Below, piece after piece: positions 25,620-35,109 of a DNA stretch of 64,000 bases. Each line of letters starts with the position of its first letter. The first letter of the stretch is position 1. The DNA is from Herbaspirillum rubrisubalbicans (lineage in GTDB: Bacteria; Pseudomonadota; Gammaproteobacteria; Burkholderiales; Burkholderiaceae_D). The translations under genes and the position numbers were made by a program. The notes beneath the pieces are model-generated. The model was not told where the DNA came from and ran no database searches. It saw only the letters and a list, made by a program, of their open reading frames with translations. Location: positions 3,162,001-3,226,000 of the forward strand of contig NZ_CP024996.1 of assembly GCF_003719195.1 (NCBI RefSeq), in the 5' to 3' direction.

Positions 25620-26398
25620 ACAAAGAAGCTATGCAAGACACGCCACTGGTGGTAATCCGGGACGTACACAAGCGCTTCGGTGCGCATGAGGTGCTCAAGG
25701 GCATCGACATCGACGTTCACACCGGAGAGGTAGTGGTCATCCTCGGTCCCTCGGGCTCGGGCAAGTCCACCCTGCTGCGCTGCATCAATCACCTGGAGAG
25801 CATCGACCAGGGCTACATCCTGCTCGACGGTGAGCAGATCGGCTATCGCCAGCACGCTGGCCGGCTGCGCAAGTTGAGCCAGGCCGAGCTGTCTCGGCAG
25901 CGGCGCAAGACCGGGATGGTGTTCCAGCAATTCAATCTCTACCCGCATCTGACAGCCTTGCAGAATGTGATGGAAGCGCCCCTGCACGTACACCACCGCG
26001 AACGCGGTACGGTCGAGCAAGAAGCCCTGCAACTGCTGGAACAGGTCGGGCTGGGCGCCAAAGCCCATGCCTATCCGCGCCAGTTATCGGGAGGCCAGCA
26101 GCAACGGGTGGCCATTGCCCGTGCGCTGGCGGTCAAGCCGCAACTGCTGTTGTTTGACGAACCCACCTCGGCACTGGACCCGGAACTGGTCGGCGAAGTG
26201 CTGGCCACCATGCGCAGCCTGGCCGAACAGGGTCTGACCATGATCGTGGTCACGCACGAGATCGGTTTTGCCCGTGAGGCGGCCGACCGCGTGATCTTCA
26301 TGGATGGCGGCAAGGTACTGGAAGCGGGGCCGCCCGATGAAGTCATTTCCCGTCCTCAGCATGGGCGCACCCGCGCATTCCTGAGTCGCTTCCTGTAG
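25616..26398 (+). CDS. Polar amino-acid-type ABC transporter ATP-binding protein
   Basis: A 260-residue ATPase of the GlnQ/HisP type. Walker [10 protein letters not shown] lies near residue 42, the Q-loop [11 protein letters not shown] near 100, the signature [16 protein letters not shown] near 155, Walker [15 protein letters not shown] near 178, and the H-loop VTHEIGFA near 210. It completes the transporter and is the last gene of the operon. The stop is followed by a porin remnant on the same strand, with no clear terminator between them. Confidence 0.95.
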   Translation: MNKEAMQDTPLVVIRDVHKRFGAHEVLKGIDIDVHTGEVVVILGPSGSGKSTLLRCINHLESIDQGYILLDGEQIGYRQHAGRLRKLSQAELSRQRRKTGMVFQQFNLYPHLTALQNVMEAPLHVHHRERGTVEQEALQLLEQVGLGAKAHAYPRQLSGGQQQRVAIARALAVKPQLLLFDEPTSALDPELVGEVLATMRSLAEQGLTMIVVTHEIGFAREAADRVIFMDGGKVLEAGPPDEVISRPQHGRTRAFLSRFL

Positions 26399-26536
26399 CA
26401 ACCCGGCAGACCTTGCGTCTGCCTTTCACCTGCACTGCCCTATCCCGATACATCGCCACCGCGCACGCCCGCGCGGCGCGAGGCAAAGACGCGCCTTGCG
26501 GTGCTGTGGCTAGGGCCGAAGGTGGACCAGAACAAC

Positions 26537-26761
26537 CTACCTCGAAGTACCGAATACCTTTTTTATCACTCAGGAGATGCACGGCAATTGGCCTTGGGCT
26601 ATACCTATGGGTTGAGCCCGCGTACCCATCTCTATGGAGGAATGGCGCATATCAGCAACAACAAAAGTGCAAGATTCGGCTTGGCAAGCTTGGCCGAAGG
26701 TGGCGCGCCGGATGGTTCGGATCCCATGTTGTATACGGCCGGGGTGAAACATACTTTCTGA
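26537..26761 (+). pseudogene. 3' remnant of an outer-membrane porin gene
   Basis: The frame ending at 26761 reads VDQNNLPRSTEYLFYHSGD, ARQLALGYTYGLSPRTHLYG and so on, and finishes with YTAGVKHTF. These are beta-strand signatures of the last 70 or so residues of a betaproteobacterial trimeric porin, including the terminal Phe required for outer-membrane assembly. The rest of the gene (about 300 codons) and its start are missing. Sequence before 26530 is not porin-like. It is therefore a truncated copy left by a rearrangement next to the tRNA-Asp repeats. Confidence 0.8.
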
Positions 26762-26773
26762 TCCGGCGAACCT

Positions 26774-26860
26774 CTCCACTCCGCAGTTTTTGCTGCGCAA
26801 AAACAAAAATGCTCTGTTCTTGCGAACAGAGCATTTTATCTGGCGGAGCGGACGGGGCTC
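26774..26860. repeat. 87-bp direct repeat, copy 1 (contains tRNA-Asp 3' end)
   Basis: Identical to 26939-27025, offset 165 bases. It contains the tRNA-Asp terminator hairpin (26806-26837) and the last 20 bases of the tRNA gene including the encoded CCA (26841-26860). Beyond 26860 the two copies diverge inside the T-arm, so copy 1 is not a functional tRNA. Confidence 0.95.
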
Positions 26861-26881
26861 TCCTACACAAGCGCAGGCCGC

Positions 26882-26903
26882 GGAATCGCTTGCAAGCGAT
26901 TCC
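26882..26903. repeat. 22-bp perfect palindrome
   Basis: GGAATCGCTTG is followed directly by its exact reverse complement, with no loop. It lies between the two 87-bp repeats. Confidence 0.9.
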
Positions 26904-26917
26904 CTTCTCGCCCCGCC

Positions 26918-26939
26918 GGGAGCCGCGCAGGCGGCTCCC
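26918..26939. repeat. 9-bp inverted repeat with 4-base loop
   Basis: GGGAGCCGC, loop GCAG, GCGGCTCCC, with perfect pairing. It abuts the left edge of the second 87-bp repeat. It resembles a REP-like hairpin. No poly-T follows on either strand. Confidence 0.85.
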
Positions 26940-27025
26940 TCCACTCCGCAGTTTTTGCTGCGCAAAAACAAAAATGCTCTGTTCTTGCGAACAGAGCATT
27001 TTATCTGGCGGAGCGGACGGGGCTC
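26939..27025. repeat. 87-bp direct repeat, copy 2 (overlaps tRNA-Asp)
   Basis: The second copy of the 26774-26860 repeat. Its right 20 bases are the true 3' end of tRNA-Asp and the remainder is the tRNA's downstream terminator region. Confidence 0.95.
26965..27002 (-). terminator. Terminator of the tRNA-Val/tRNA-Asp transcript
   Basis: A perfect 14-bp stem (AAAATGCTCTGTTC and its complement) with a TTGC loop is followed on the minus strand by a T-rich run. It lies three bases after the tRNA-Asp CCA end. An identical copy occurs at 26800-26837. Confidence 0.9.
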
Positions 27026-27082
27026 GAACCCGCGACCCCCGGCGTGACAGGCCGGTATTCTAACCAACTGAACTACCGCTCC
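27006..27082 (-). tRNA. tRNA-Asp (anticodon GTC)
   Basis: A 77-base cloverleaf on the minus strand with encoded CCA. The acceptor stem is GGAGCGG/CCGCTCC. The anticodon loop CTGTCAC carries GTC, and the T-loop is GGTTCGAGCC. It is separated from tRNA-Val by 25 bases and is likely co-transcribed with it. Its last 20 bases are duplicated at 26841-26860, which suggests use as an integration or recombination site. Confidence 0.97.
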
Positions 27083-27107
27083 TAAACTGGTCATGACTGC
27101 AAATTGC

Positions 27108-27183
27108 TGGTGGGCGCTGAGAGGCTCGAACTCCCGACCTAAGCCTTGTAAGGGCTCCGCTCTACCAACTGAGCTAAGCGCCC
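27108..27183 (-). tRNA. tRNA-Val (anticodon TAC)
   Basis: A 76-base cloverleaf on the minus strand with encoded CCA. The acceptor stem is GGGCGCT/AGCGCCC. The anticodon stem is GAGCC/GGCTT around the loop CTTACAA, giving TAC. It lies 55 bases downstream of hupB on the same strand, the usual hupB-tRNA-Val-tRNA-Asp order of betaproteobacteria. Confidence 0.97.
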
Positions 27184-27238
27184 CGGCAAACTTGACAGTC
27201 TCGTTGCTTGCTCTACCTACCGCAGCAACGAAAGAACA

Positions 27239-27511
27239 TTATTTTATAGCATCTTTTAAAGCTTTGCCAGCTTTAAATTTAGGAACTTTCGAGGCCTTGA
27301 TCTTGATAGCGGCCCCCGTCTGCGGATTACGTCCCGCGCGCGCGGCACGCTTACCCACGGCGAAGGTGCCGAAACCCACCAGGGTCACCGTGCCATTCTT
27401 CTTCAACGTGGTCGTCACTGCACCAATGAATGCGTCTACTGCACGTCCCGCCGCTGCCTTGGAAATATCCGCCGCACCGGCAATGTGTTCAACCAGTTCG
27501 CCTTTATTCAC
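27239..27511 (-). CDS. hupB: DNA-binding protein HU-beta
   Basis: A 90-residue histone-like protein. It begins [19 protein letters not shown], has the DNA-binding arm [21 protein letters not shown] near residues 46-65, and ends with a Lys-rich helix. It forms dimers that bend and compact DNA without sequence specificity. It lies downstream of lon in the conserved clpX-lon-hupB order. The lon terminator separates the two genes, so hupB probably has its own promoter in 27512-27750. Confidence 0.97.
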   Translation of the reverse strand: MNKGELVEHIAGAADISKAAAGRAVDAFIGAVTTTLKKNGTVTLVGFGTFAVGKRAARAGRNPQTGAAIKIKASKVPKFKAGKALKDAIK

Positions 27512-27751
27512 TTACGCCCCTTGAATGAGTATTTGCTTGGTTTTTGATATCAAGCGACAGCGCCCGGACTCGGCCACGTGACACCGTGATAGAGCCTTCC
27601 TCACCATCACTTGCCCGGCGGAAAAAATTTCGCAGCGGCTATTAAACAGGCCGCCTGTCGGCGGTGTCAAGCTGCGTGCTGCACTTGCGGCGATTTTCAG
27701 TGAAGCTTTCTGCATCATTCTCACGGCCTGAAATACGAAGCTGCGAGCCAT

Positions 27752-27779
27752 AAAAAAAGCGCCTCTTGCGAGGCGCTTT
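27752..27779 (-). terminator. lon terminator
   Basis: The stem GCGCCTC/GAGGCGC with loop TTGC is followed on the minus strand by seven T residues. It lies 33 bases after the lon stop. Confidence 0.9.
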
Positions 27780-27811
27780 CCACAGCTTGGATTCGGATTA
27801 GACCAGCCGGA

Positions 27812-30220
27812 TCAGTGCTTCACCACCGGATCGGTCGCCCCTTCCTTGGGTGCCACTGCGGCCTCGACGATGGCTTCGTCTTCGCTCAGCGGTACCGGTT
27901 GGCGCTCCAGGGCGACTTCCAGGACCTTGTCGATCCAGCGCACCGGGATGATTTCCAGCTTGTTCTTGACGTTGTCCGGAATCTCGGCCAGATCCTTCAC
28001 ATTCTGCTCAGGAATCAACACGGTCTTGATGCCGCCGCGATGCGCCGCCAACAGCTTTTCCTTCAGACCGCCGATGGGCAGCACTTCGCCGCGCAGCGTG
28101 ATCTCACCGGTCATCGCCACATCAGCACGCACCGGAATACCGCTGAAGATGGACACCAAGGCCGTGGTCATCGCGATACCGGCAGACGGGCCATCCTTCG
28201 GAGTCGCGCCTTCCGGCACGTGGATGTGGATGTCGCTCTTCTCGAACACTTCGCTCTTGATGCCGAGCTTGCGTGCACGGCTGCGCACCACGGTGCGTGC
28301 CGCTTCGATGGATTCCTTCATCACATCGCCCAAGGTACCGGTGCGGATGATCTGGCCCTTGCCGGGCATGTTCACCGCTTCGATGGTCAGCAGATCGCCG
28401 CCCACTTCGGTCCAGGCCAGGCCCACCACCTGGCCGATCTGGTTTTCCTTTTCGGCGATGCCAAAGTCGTAGCGACGCACGCCCAGGAACTTGTCCAGGT
28501 TGCGCGAGGTGACGGTGACCTTCTTCTCCTGCTTTTTCAGCAGCAGCAGCTTGACGACCTTGCGGCAGATCTTGGAGACTTCGCGTTCCAGCGAACGCAC
28601 ACCGGCTTCACGGGTGTAGTAGCGAATGATGTCGCGGATGGCCGATTCAGCCACGCTGATCTCACCTTCCTTCAGGCCGTTGTTCTTGATCTGCTTGGGC
28701 AGCAGGTAGCGCTGCGCAATGCTGGTCTTCTCGTCCTCGGTGTAACCCGACAGGCGGATCACTTCCATCCGGTCCAGCAGCGCCGGCGGGATGTTGAACG
28801 AGTTCGAGGTCGCCACGAACATCACGTCCGAGAGGTCGAAATCGACTTCGATATAGTGGTCGGAGAAGGTATGGTTCTGCTCAGGATCCAGCACTTCCAG
28901 CAAGGCCGACGACGGGTCACCACGGAAATCCATGCCCAGCTTGTCGATTTCATCCAGCAAGAACAACGGGTTGCGCACGCCGACCTTGGACAGGCTCTGC
29001 AGGATCTTGCCCGGCATGGAACCGATGTAGGTGCGACGATGGCCGCGGATCTCGGCCTCGTCACGTACGCCACCCAGTGCCATGCGCACGAACTTGCGGT
29101 TAGTCGCACGGGCAATCGACTGGCCCAGCGAGGTCTTGCCCACGCCCGGGGGGCCGACGAAGCACAGGATAGGTGCCTTCAGCTTATCCACGCGCTGCTG
29201 CACGGCGAGGTATTCCAGAATGCGTTCCTTGACCTTTTCCAGGCCGTAGTGATCGCCTTCCAAGACCTTCTCGGCATTGGGCAGGTCGTTGTTGACCTTG
29301 GACTTCTTCTTCCAGGGCAGCGCGACCAGGGTGTCGATGTAGTTGCGCACCACGGTGGCTTCAGCCGACATGGGCGACATCAACTTCAGCTTCTTGAGCT
29401 CGGACTGGGCCTTTTCCAGGGCTTCCTTGGGCATCTTGGCAGCGACGATCTTCTTTTCCAGCTCTTCCAGATCGGCACCGTCTTCGCCTTCGCCCAGCTC
29501 CTTCTGGATGGCCTTGACCTGTTCGTTCAGGTAGTACTCGCGCTGCGACTTTTCCATCTGGCGCTTGACGCGGCCACGGATGCGCTTTTCCACCTGCAGG
29601 ATATCCAGTTCGCCTTCCAGCTGGCCCAGCAGATGCTCGTAGCGTTTGGTGACGTTGAATATCTCCAGGATCACCTGCTTCTGCTCCAGCTTCAGCGGCA
29701 GATGCGCGGCGATGGTGTCGGCCAGGCGGCCAGCGTCGTCGATCCCGGCCAGCGAGGTCAGGATCTCGGGCGGGATCTTCTTGTTCAGTTTCACGTACTG
29801 GTCGAACTGCTGCACGATGGTGCGGCGCATGGCTTCGACTTCAGCCTCGTCGCCCTGCTCGGATTCGACCGGGGTCAGGTCGGCGACGAAGTGAGTTTCC
29901 AGTTCGCTGATGTGGTGGATGCGTGCGCGCTGCGCGCCTTCGACCAGCACCTTCACGGTACCGTCGGGCAGCTTCAGCATCTGCAGGATGTTGGCCACGC
30001 AGCCGATTTCGTAGATATCCTCGGCCGAGGGTTCATCCTTGGCGGCGGCCTTCTGGGCGGCCAGCATGATGCTCTTGCCTTGCTCCATGGCCGCTTCCAG
30101 CGCCTTGATCGACTTCGGGCGGCCGACGAAGAGCGGAATCACCATATGCGGGAAGACAACCACATCCCGTAAGGGCAACAGCGGCAATTGCGATTGTTCT
30201 GTGAGTATAGGAGTCGTCAT
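27812..30220 (-). CDS. lon: ATP-dependent protease Lon
   Basis: An 802-residue AAA+ serine protease. The N-terminal LON substrate-binding domain (LPLLPLRDVVVFPHMVIPLF) comes first, then a coiled segment. The Walker A motif GPPGVGKTSLGQSIA lies near residue 360. The C-terminal protease domain has the catalytic Ser in PKDGPSAGIAMT (about 678) and the catalytic Lys in LKEKLLAAHRGG (about 721). It degrades misfolded and regulatory proteins in the cytoplasm. ATG 30220 (MTTPILTEQ) fits the family; an in-frame start at 30286 would add 22 residues. It follows clpX on the same strand, separated by two terminator-like hairpins. Confidence 0.97.
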   Translation of the reverse strand: MTTPILTEQSQLPLLPLRDVVVFPHMVIPLFVGRPKSIKALEAAMEQGKSIMLAAQKAAAKDEPSAEDIYEIGCVANILQMLKLPDGTVKVLVEGAQRARIHHISELETHFVADLTPVESEQGDEAEVEAMRRTIVQQFDQYVKLNKKIPPEILTSLAGIDDAGRLADTIAAHLPLKLEQKQVILEIFNVTKRYEHLLGQLEGELDILQVEKRIRGRVKRQMEKSQREYYLNEQVKAIQKELGEGEDGADLEELEKKIVAAKMPKEALEKAQSELKKLKLMSPMSAEATVVRNYIDTLVALPWKKKSKVNNDLPNAEKVLEGDHYGLEKVKERILEYLAVQQRVDKLKAPILCFVGPPGVGKTSLGQSIARATNRKFVRMALGGVRDEAEIRGHRRTYIGSMPGKILQSLSKVGVRNPLFLLDEIDKLGMDFRGDPSSALLEVLDPEQNHTFSDHYIEVDFDLSDVMFVATSNSFNIPPALLDRMEVIRLSGYTEDEKTSIAQRYLLPKQIKNNGLKEGEISVAESAIRDIIRYYTREAGVRSLEREVSKICRKVVKLLLLKKQEKKVTVTSRNLDKFLGVRRYDFGIAEKENQIGQVVGLAWTEVGGDLLTIEAVNMPGKGQIIRTGTLGDVMKESIEAARTVVRSRARKLGIKSEVFEKSDIHIHVPEGATPKDGPSAGIAMTTALVSIFSGIPVRADVAMTGEITLRGEVLPIGGLKEKLLAAHRGGIKTVLIPEQNVKDLAEIPDNVKNKLEIIPVRWIDKVLEVALERQPVPLSEDEAIVEAAVAPKEGATDPVVKH

Positions 30221-30330
30221 GGCGGGCCTTATCAATAAGTACTGTGAATGATGTTGGCACGAGTGACCAAAACACAAGTCCGGCAAACTAAATATTCACC
30301 GGTTGCGCGTTGTCATGATCGCAACAAAAT

Positions 30331-30367
30331 AAAAAGCCACACGCGAAGCTAACTCCGGGTGGCTTTT
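30331..30367 (-). terminator. Second terminator-like hairpin after clpX
   Basis: AAAAGCCAC pairs with GTGGCTTTT across a loop of about 19 bases and is followed on the minus strand by TTTTTATTTT. It lies between clpX and lon, upstream of the lon promoter region. Confidence 0.6.
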
Positions 30368-30446
30368 CGATGGAAGCCAGTTCATGTGCGCCGGTTTATT
30401 TTACCGTGTTTGCGGTGACCGGACTTCGGGTGGCTTCTTGCTACCA

Positions 30447-30478
30447 GAAAACCACCCCGATGACCCGGGGCGGTTTTC
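30447..30478 (-). terminator. clpX terminator
   Basis: AAAACCACCCCG pairs with CGGGGCGGTTTT (one G-T pair) around a short loop, ending in a T run on the minus strand. It lies 25 bases after the clpX stop. Confidence 0.75.
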
Positions 30479-30502
30479 CTGTTCCTTGCAGGCGCTGGGC
30501 AA

Positions 30503-31768
30503 TCAACCGCCCGACACCTTGGGCTGGTCGTGATAAATCAGCAGCGGCTTGGCGCCATTGGTGATGGTGTTTTCATCGACCACCACCTTGGCCACGTTCT
30601 GCTCGCTGGGCAGTTCATACATCACGTCCAGCAGTGCGTGCTCCAGGATGGAACGCAGGCCGCGCGCGCCGGTCTTGCGGGCCAGCGCCTTCTTGGCGAT
30701 GGCGTGCATGGCTGCCGGACGGATTTCCAGCTCGGCGCCTTCCATCTGCAGCAGCTTGGCGTATTGCTTGATGAGCGCGTTCTTGGGCTCGATCAGGATC
30801 TGGATCAGGGCTTCTTCATCCAGCTCGTTCAAGGTAGCAATGACCGGCAGACGGCCGACCAGTTCCGGGATCAGGCCGAACTTGACCAGATCTTCCGGTT
30901 CAGCGTTCAACAGCACTTCCGAATTGCTCTTCTGGGACTGGCTCTTGACGCTGGCCGAAAAACCGATGCCGCTCTTTTCGGAGCGATCGGAGATGATCTT
31001 GGCCAAGCCATCGAAGGCACCGCCGCAGATGAACATGATGTTGGTCGTGTCGATCTGCACGAAGTCCTGATTCGGATGCTTGCGGCCACCTTGCGGAGGC
31101 ACCGATGCCATGGTGCCTTCGATCAGCTTCAGCAAGGCCTGCTGTACGCCTTCACCCGACACGTCACGGGTGATCGACGGGTTATCCGACTTGCGGGAAA
31201 TCTTGTCGATCTCGTCGATATAGACGATGCCCTTCTGGGCTTTCTCGACTTCGTAATTGCAGTTCTGCAGCAGCTTCTGGATGATGTTTTCCACGTCCTC
31301 GCCGACATAGCCAGCTTCGGTCAACGTGGTCGCGTCAGCGATCACGAAGGGAACGTTGAGCATCCGTGCCAGGGTTTGCGCCAGGAGCGTCTTGCCGGAG
31401 CCGGTGGGGCCGACCAGCAGGATGTTGCTCTTGGCCAGCTCGACATCATCCTTCTTGCCGAGGTGCTTCAGACGCTTGTAGTGGTTGTAGACCGCCACCG
31501 ACAGGATGCGCTTGGCCGTAGCCTGTCCGATCACGTACTGATCCAGCAGGTCGGTGATTTCCTGCGGGGTCGGCAAATCCGACTTGGCGCCGGTCACGCT
31601 TTCCACGCTGGCGGCTTCATCACGGATGATGTCATTGCACAGGTCGATGCATTCGTCGCAGATGAAGACCGAAGGACCGGCGATGAGCTTCTTGACTTCA
31701 TGCTGGCTCTTGCCGCAGAAGGAGCAGTAAAGCAGTTTTTCGCCGCTGGAAGATTTTTTCTCAGACAT
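30503..31768 (-). CDS. clpX: ATP-dependent Clp protease ATP-binding subunit ClpX
   Basis: A 421-residue AAA+ unfoldase. The N-terminal C4 zinc finger (YCSFCGKSQ, then [10 protein letters not shown]; residues 14-43) recognises substrates and adaptors. Walker [13 protein letters not shown] lies near residue 117, Walker [11 protein letters not shown] near 180, and the ClpP-contact IGF loop (IGFSAS) near 270. It feeds unfolded proteins into ClpP, which is encoded just upstream on the same strand. Length and domain order are normal. Confidence 0.97.
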   Translation of the reverse strand: MSEKKSSSGEKLLYCSFCGKSQHEVKKLIAGPSVFICDECIDLCNDIIRDEAASVESVTGAKSDLPTPQEITDLLDQYVIGQATAKRILSVAVYNHYKRLKHLGKKDDVELAKSNILLVGPTGSGKTLLAQTLARMLNVPFVIADATTLTEAGYVGEDVENIIQKLLQNCNYEVEKAQKGIVYIDEIDKISRKSDNPSITRDVSGEGVQQALLKLIEGTMASVPPQGGRKHPNQDFVQIDTTNIMFICGGAFDGLAKIISDRSEKSGIGFSASVKSQSQKSNSEVLLNAEPEDLVKFGLIPELVGRLPVIATLNELDEEALIQILIEPKNALIKQYAKLLQMEGAELEIRPAAMHAIAKKALARKTGARGLRSILEHALLDVMYELPSEQNVAKVVVDENTITNGAKPLLIYHDQPKVSGG

Positions 31769-31960
31769 AGAGCTACTAGGATAGAAGTTACGACCCGATC
31801 ATACCCGTGAAATCCGGATTCGTCACGGCTTGGTCATTTTTGCTGTCCCAAAATGCTTCACAGGACTGCCGTATGACCGTTATATGCCAGCACAGGTGCC
31901 ATTTATCAAGCAAACAGAGCCAGAAAAGCCGCTCTGTGCCAATTTCGTCAAAATTTGCAT

Positions 31961-31995
31961 AAAAAAAGCCCGAACGATTACGGTTCGGGCTTCTT
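31961..31995 (-). terminator. clpP terminator
   Basis: GCCCGAAC pairs with the complementary GGTTCGGGC across GATTAC and is followed by seven T residues on the minus strand. It lies 34 bases after the clpP stop. Confidence 0.9.
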
Positions 31996-32028
31996 CCAGG
32001 CGTTTTGCAACGCCGCAATACGACAAAC

Positions 32029-32655
32029 TCAAGCGCGCTGGGTCAGCACCTGGTCGATCAGGCCATATTCCGCGGCGGCCTCGGCCGACATGAAATTGTC
32101 GCGATCGGTATCCTTGCTGATCTGCTCGACCGTGCGGCCGGTCTTTTCCGCGAGGATGGTGTTCAGACGTTCGCGCAGGTACAGGATTTCACGTGCCTGG
32201 ATCTCGATATCCGATGCCTGGCCCTGGGCGCCGCCCAGAGGCTGGTGAATCATGATGCGCGAGTTCGGCAGCGAGAAACGCTTGCCCTTGGCACCAGCGG
32301 CCAGCAGGAAGGCGCCCATGGAGGCAGCCAGACCCGTGCACAACGTCGACACCTGCGGCTTGATGAACTGCATGGTGTCGAAGATCGCCATGCCGGCCGA
32401 AACCGAACCACCAGGCGAATTGATGTACAGGGAAATGTCCTTGTCCGGGTTTTCGCTTTCCAGGAACAGCAGCTGGGCCACGATCAGGTTGGCCATCGCA
32501 TCATTGACCGGTCCGACCAGGAAAATGATGCGTTCCTTCAGCAGACGCGAATAGATGTCGTAGGCGCGTTCGCCACGGCCACTCTGTTCGATCACCATCG
32601 GCACCATGCCGAGCATTTGGGTATCCAGTGCAGATTGCTTCATCAGACCAGTCAT
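32029..32655 (-). CDS. clpP: ATP-dependent Clp protease proteolytic subunit ClpP
   Basis: A 208-residue serine peptidase. The catalytic Ser lies in [14 protein letters not shown] near residue 107 and the catalytic His in [12 protein letters not shown] near 132. The N-terminal propeptide is short. It forms a tetradecameric barrel capped by ClpX or ClpA. It lies between tig (upstream, 51-base gap) and clpX (downstream) in the conserved order. Confidence 0.97.
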   Translation of the reverse strand: MTGLMKQSALDTQMLGMVPMVIEQSGRGERAYDIYSRLLKERIIFLVGPVNDAMANLIVAQLLFLESENPDKDISLYINSPGGSVSAGMAIFDTMQFIKPQVSTLCTGLAASMGAFLLAAGAKGKRFSLPNSRIMIHQPLGGAQGQASDIEIQAREILYLRERLNTILAEKTGRTVEQISKDTDRDNFMSAEAAAEYGLIDQVLTQRA

Positions 32656-32706
32656 GTATGCATCCTTAAGCGTAAGAGTTTTCTGATACTACTAGAGAAA
32701 ACCGGA

Positions 32707-34056
32707 TTACGCTTGCGCCTGATTACCCATCAGTTCGTCGAACGAAACCGGCTTTTCCGAGACCTTGGCCTTGCCGAGGACGTAGTTGACGACGTTTTCT
32801 TCCAAAACAAGAGCTTCGACTTCGGCCAGACGACGACGGTCGGAGAAGTAGTACTTCAGCACTTGTTGCGGATCTTCGTAGCTCTGGGCGAAGTCTTCGA
32901 TCTGGGCCTTGACCTGTTCTTCGGTAGCTTCCAGCTTGTTCTGCTTGACCACTTCAGCCAGGATCAGACCCAGGCGCACGCGGCGCTCGGCCTGGGCGGT
33001 GAACAGTTCCTTGGGCAGTTGCATACCCTTGGGATCCATGCCGCGCTGGGCCATGTCCTGACGCGCCATTTCGGACAGACGCTCGACGTCCTGGTCGATC
33101 AGGGCCTTGGGCACTTCCAGTTCGGACGCCTTGATCAGGGCGTTCATCACGCTGTCCTTGGTCTTGGCCTTGGTGCGGGCGGTGACTTCGCGCTCCAGGT
33201 TCTTCTTGATGTCTTCGCGCATCTTGGTCAGATCGCCGTCTTCGATGCCCAGCGATTGAGCGAAGGCGGCATCGACTTCAGGCATGTGCGCCCATTCGAT
33301 CTTCTTGACGGTGATGGTGAATTCAGCGGTCTTGCCGGCCACATCCTTGCCGTGGTAATCCTCGGGGAAGGCCAGCGGGAAGGTCTTGGCTTCGCCGACC
33401 TTCAGGCCGATGGTCGCGGCTTCGAATTCCGGCAACATGCGGCCTTCGCCCAATACGAACGGGAAGGCATCGGCCTTGCCGCCCTGGAATTCCACGCCGT
33501 CGATCTTGCCCACGAAGTCCACGGTCACGCGGTCGCCGTTCTGGGCCGACTGGTCGGCGCCACCGTCGCCGTGCGCGCCTTGCTCGCCCTTGACGTGGTA
33601 GTGCACGCGCTGCTTGCGCAGGATGTCGATGGTCTTGTCGATTTCAGCGTCGGACACCGATGCGGTGGTCTTCTCGACTTCGGCGCCGGACAGGTCGCCC
33701 AGGGTCACTTCCGGGTAGACTTCGAAGGTAGCGTCGAAGGCCAGCTTGCCTTCACCGGCTTCTTCGCTGGTCTTGGGTTCGATGCGCGGGAAACCTGCCA
33801 CGCGCAGGTTGTTCTCGACGGCGGCGTCATTGAATGCGCGACCGACCTTGTCGTTCAAGACTTCGGTTTCGACCTGGTAGCCGAACTGGGCGGCAACCAT
33901 CTTCATCGGCACTTTACCCGGACGGAAACCCGGTGCCTTGGCAGTACGGGCGCGCACCTTCAGGCGCTTTTCCACTTCAGCCTGAACATCGGCCAGCGGG
34001 AAAGACAGGGTCATACGACGTTCGAGTTTGCTCAGGGTTTCGACTGCAGTTGCCAT
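32707..34056 (-). CDS. tig: Trigger factor
   Basis: A 449-residue ribosome-associated chaperone. The N-terminal ribosome-binding domain ([13 protein letters not shown]; residues 1-110) carries the signature [12 protein letters not shown] near residue 45. The FKBP-type prolyl isomerase domain (about 160-245) has [19 protein letters not shown], and a helical C-terminal chaperone domain follows. It binds nascent chains at the exit tunnel. It is the first gene of the tig-clpP-clpX-lon block. Confidence 0.97.
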   Translation of the reverse strand: MATAVETLSKLERRMTLSFPLADVQAEVEKRLKVRARTAKAPGFRPGKVPMKMVAAQFGYQVETEVLNDKVGRAFNDAAVENNLRVAGFPRIEPKTSEEAGEGKLAFDATFEVYPEVTLGDLSGAEVEKTTASVSDAEIDKTIDILRKQRVHYHVKGEQGAHGDGGADQSAQNGDRVTVDFVGKIDGVEFQGGKADAFPFVLGEGRMLPEFEAATIGLKVGEAKTFPLAFPEDYHGKDVAGKTAEFTITVKKIEWAHMPEVDAAFAQSLGIEDGDLTKMREDIKKNLEREVTARTKAKTKDSVMNALIKASELEVPKALIDQDVERLSEMARQDMAQRGMDPKGMQLPKELFTAQAERRVRLGLILAEVVKQNKLEATEEQVKAQIEDFAQSYEDPQQVLKYYFSDRRRLAEVEALVLEENVVNYVLGKAKVSEKPVSFDELMGNQAQA

Positions 34057-34339
34057 TTAAATCGTCCAAATGTTAAGAATTCCGTAAGCCGGAGCACGCT
34101 GCTTTTCCCCCAATCGATTGACTGCAGACGAAAAGCGCCCTGCCCGGCCGCGCTAAAGCTCGCTATTCTATACGCAAAAAGCGCCGCGAGTCCAAAATTG
34201 GGCTGCCCTCGCCACAAACCGGGATCGGCCTGCGCAATCTCCCGCCCGGCCCCGGCTGGCGCGGGTTGAGGCGGAATATGAAGAAACTGCGCATTGCTCG
34301 CCAGCAAAAGCCGTCCGTAAAGAATTTAGTGAATTTTTA

Positions 34340-34837
34340 TTATTTCACCGGAATCGGCGTGGCCGGCGACACCGGCACGGCCGTCACCGCGTTCATCGGG
34401 CTGCCATCGATGAGCTTGTCCGAATAGGTCAGATAGACCAGGGTATTGCGCTTGGCATCGACCACCCGCACCACGTGCAGGCGCTTGAAGAGAATCGACA
34501 TGCGCTCGCTGAAGACATCTTCCTGGACCGGCAGCTTGCCCTGGAACTGGATGCTCGGCGCCACCTGACGGCAGGCGATGGACGCCTCCGACTTGTCCTC
34601 GGCCAGGCCCACGGTCCCCTTGACGCCACCGGTACGGGCGCGCGACACATAACAGGTCACTCCGACCACCTTGGGATCGTCATAGGCCTCGATGACCACC
34701 CGGTCGTTCTTGCCCAGCCAGCGGAAGGCGGTGCTGACGTCAGCCAGCTCCTCGGCCGACGCCGCGTGCGGGACAATGGCGGCCATGGAGCAGACCGAGA
34801 GGATCGCCCCCACCAGGGCGCGTGCTTGAAGTTTCAT
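34340..34837 (-). CDS. creA: CreA family protein
   Basis: A 165-residue exported protein. The signal peptide covers about residues 1-28 (MKLQARALV, then HAASA). The family pattern DVSTAFRWLGKNDRVVIEAYDDP, GVTCYVSRARTGGVKGTVGL and KRLHVVRVVDAKRNTLVYL is clear. The molecular function of CreA is not established. It lies 77 bases downstream of the DUF1653 gene on the same strand. Confidence 0.9.
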   Translation of the reverse strand: MKLQARALVGAILSVCSMAAIVPHAASAEELADVSTAFRWLGKNDRVVIEAYDDPKVVGVTCYVSRARTGGVKGTVGLAEDKSEASIACRQVAPSIQFQGKLPVQEDVFSERMSILFKRLHVVRVVDAKRNTLVYLTYSDKLIDGSPMNAVTAVPVSPATPIPVK

Positions 34838-34914
34838 AGGAATACCTGGAAGTGATCAATGAAGGGGATAGACCGGCGCCGCCGCGCATTGTTCAGCTTG
34901 CCGGCGGCAATGCA

Positions 34915-35109
34915 TCAATCCTCGATCTTCTGGAAGCGCGGCACCTGCCGGCCATCGACCCCCACCAGTTCAAAGAAGGCCTCGCGCGGACGCAGCCACA
35001 GGCGACCATCGGCGGCGCGGTAGATGATCATGGGGGTCAGGTCGGCCTCAAGGATGGCCTCATCGATATATTCATAAATCCCACCCTTGTAGTGACGATA
35101 GCGTGTCAT
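34915..35109 (-). CDS. DUF1653 family protein
   Basis: A 64-residue protein beginning MTRYRHYKGGIYEYIDEAIL, with IIYRAADGRLWLRPREAFFE in the second half, which is the compact DUF1653 pattern. The function is unknown. Family members are small cytoplasmic proteins. It is transcribed leftward, ahead of creA. Confidence 0.8.
   Translation of the reverse strand: MTRYRHYKGGIYEYIDEAILEADLTPMIIYRAADGRLWLRPREAFFELVGVDGRQVPRFQKIED

Noticed and set aside
27815..30172. Long plus-strand open frame opposite lon
   Set aside because: It is a mirror frame of lon; no motif, no ribosome site.
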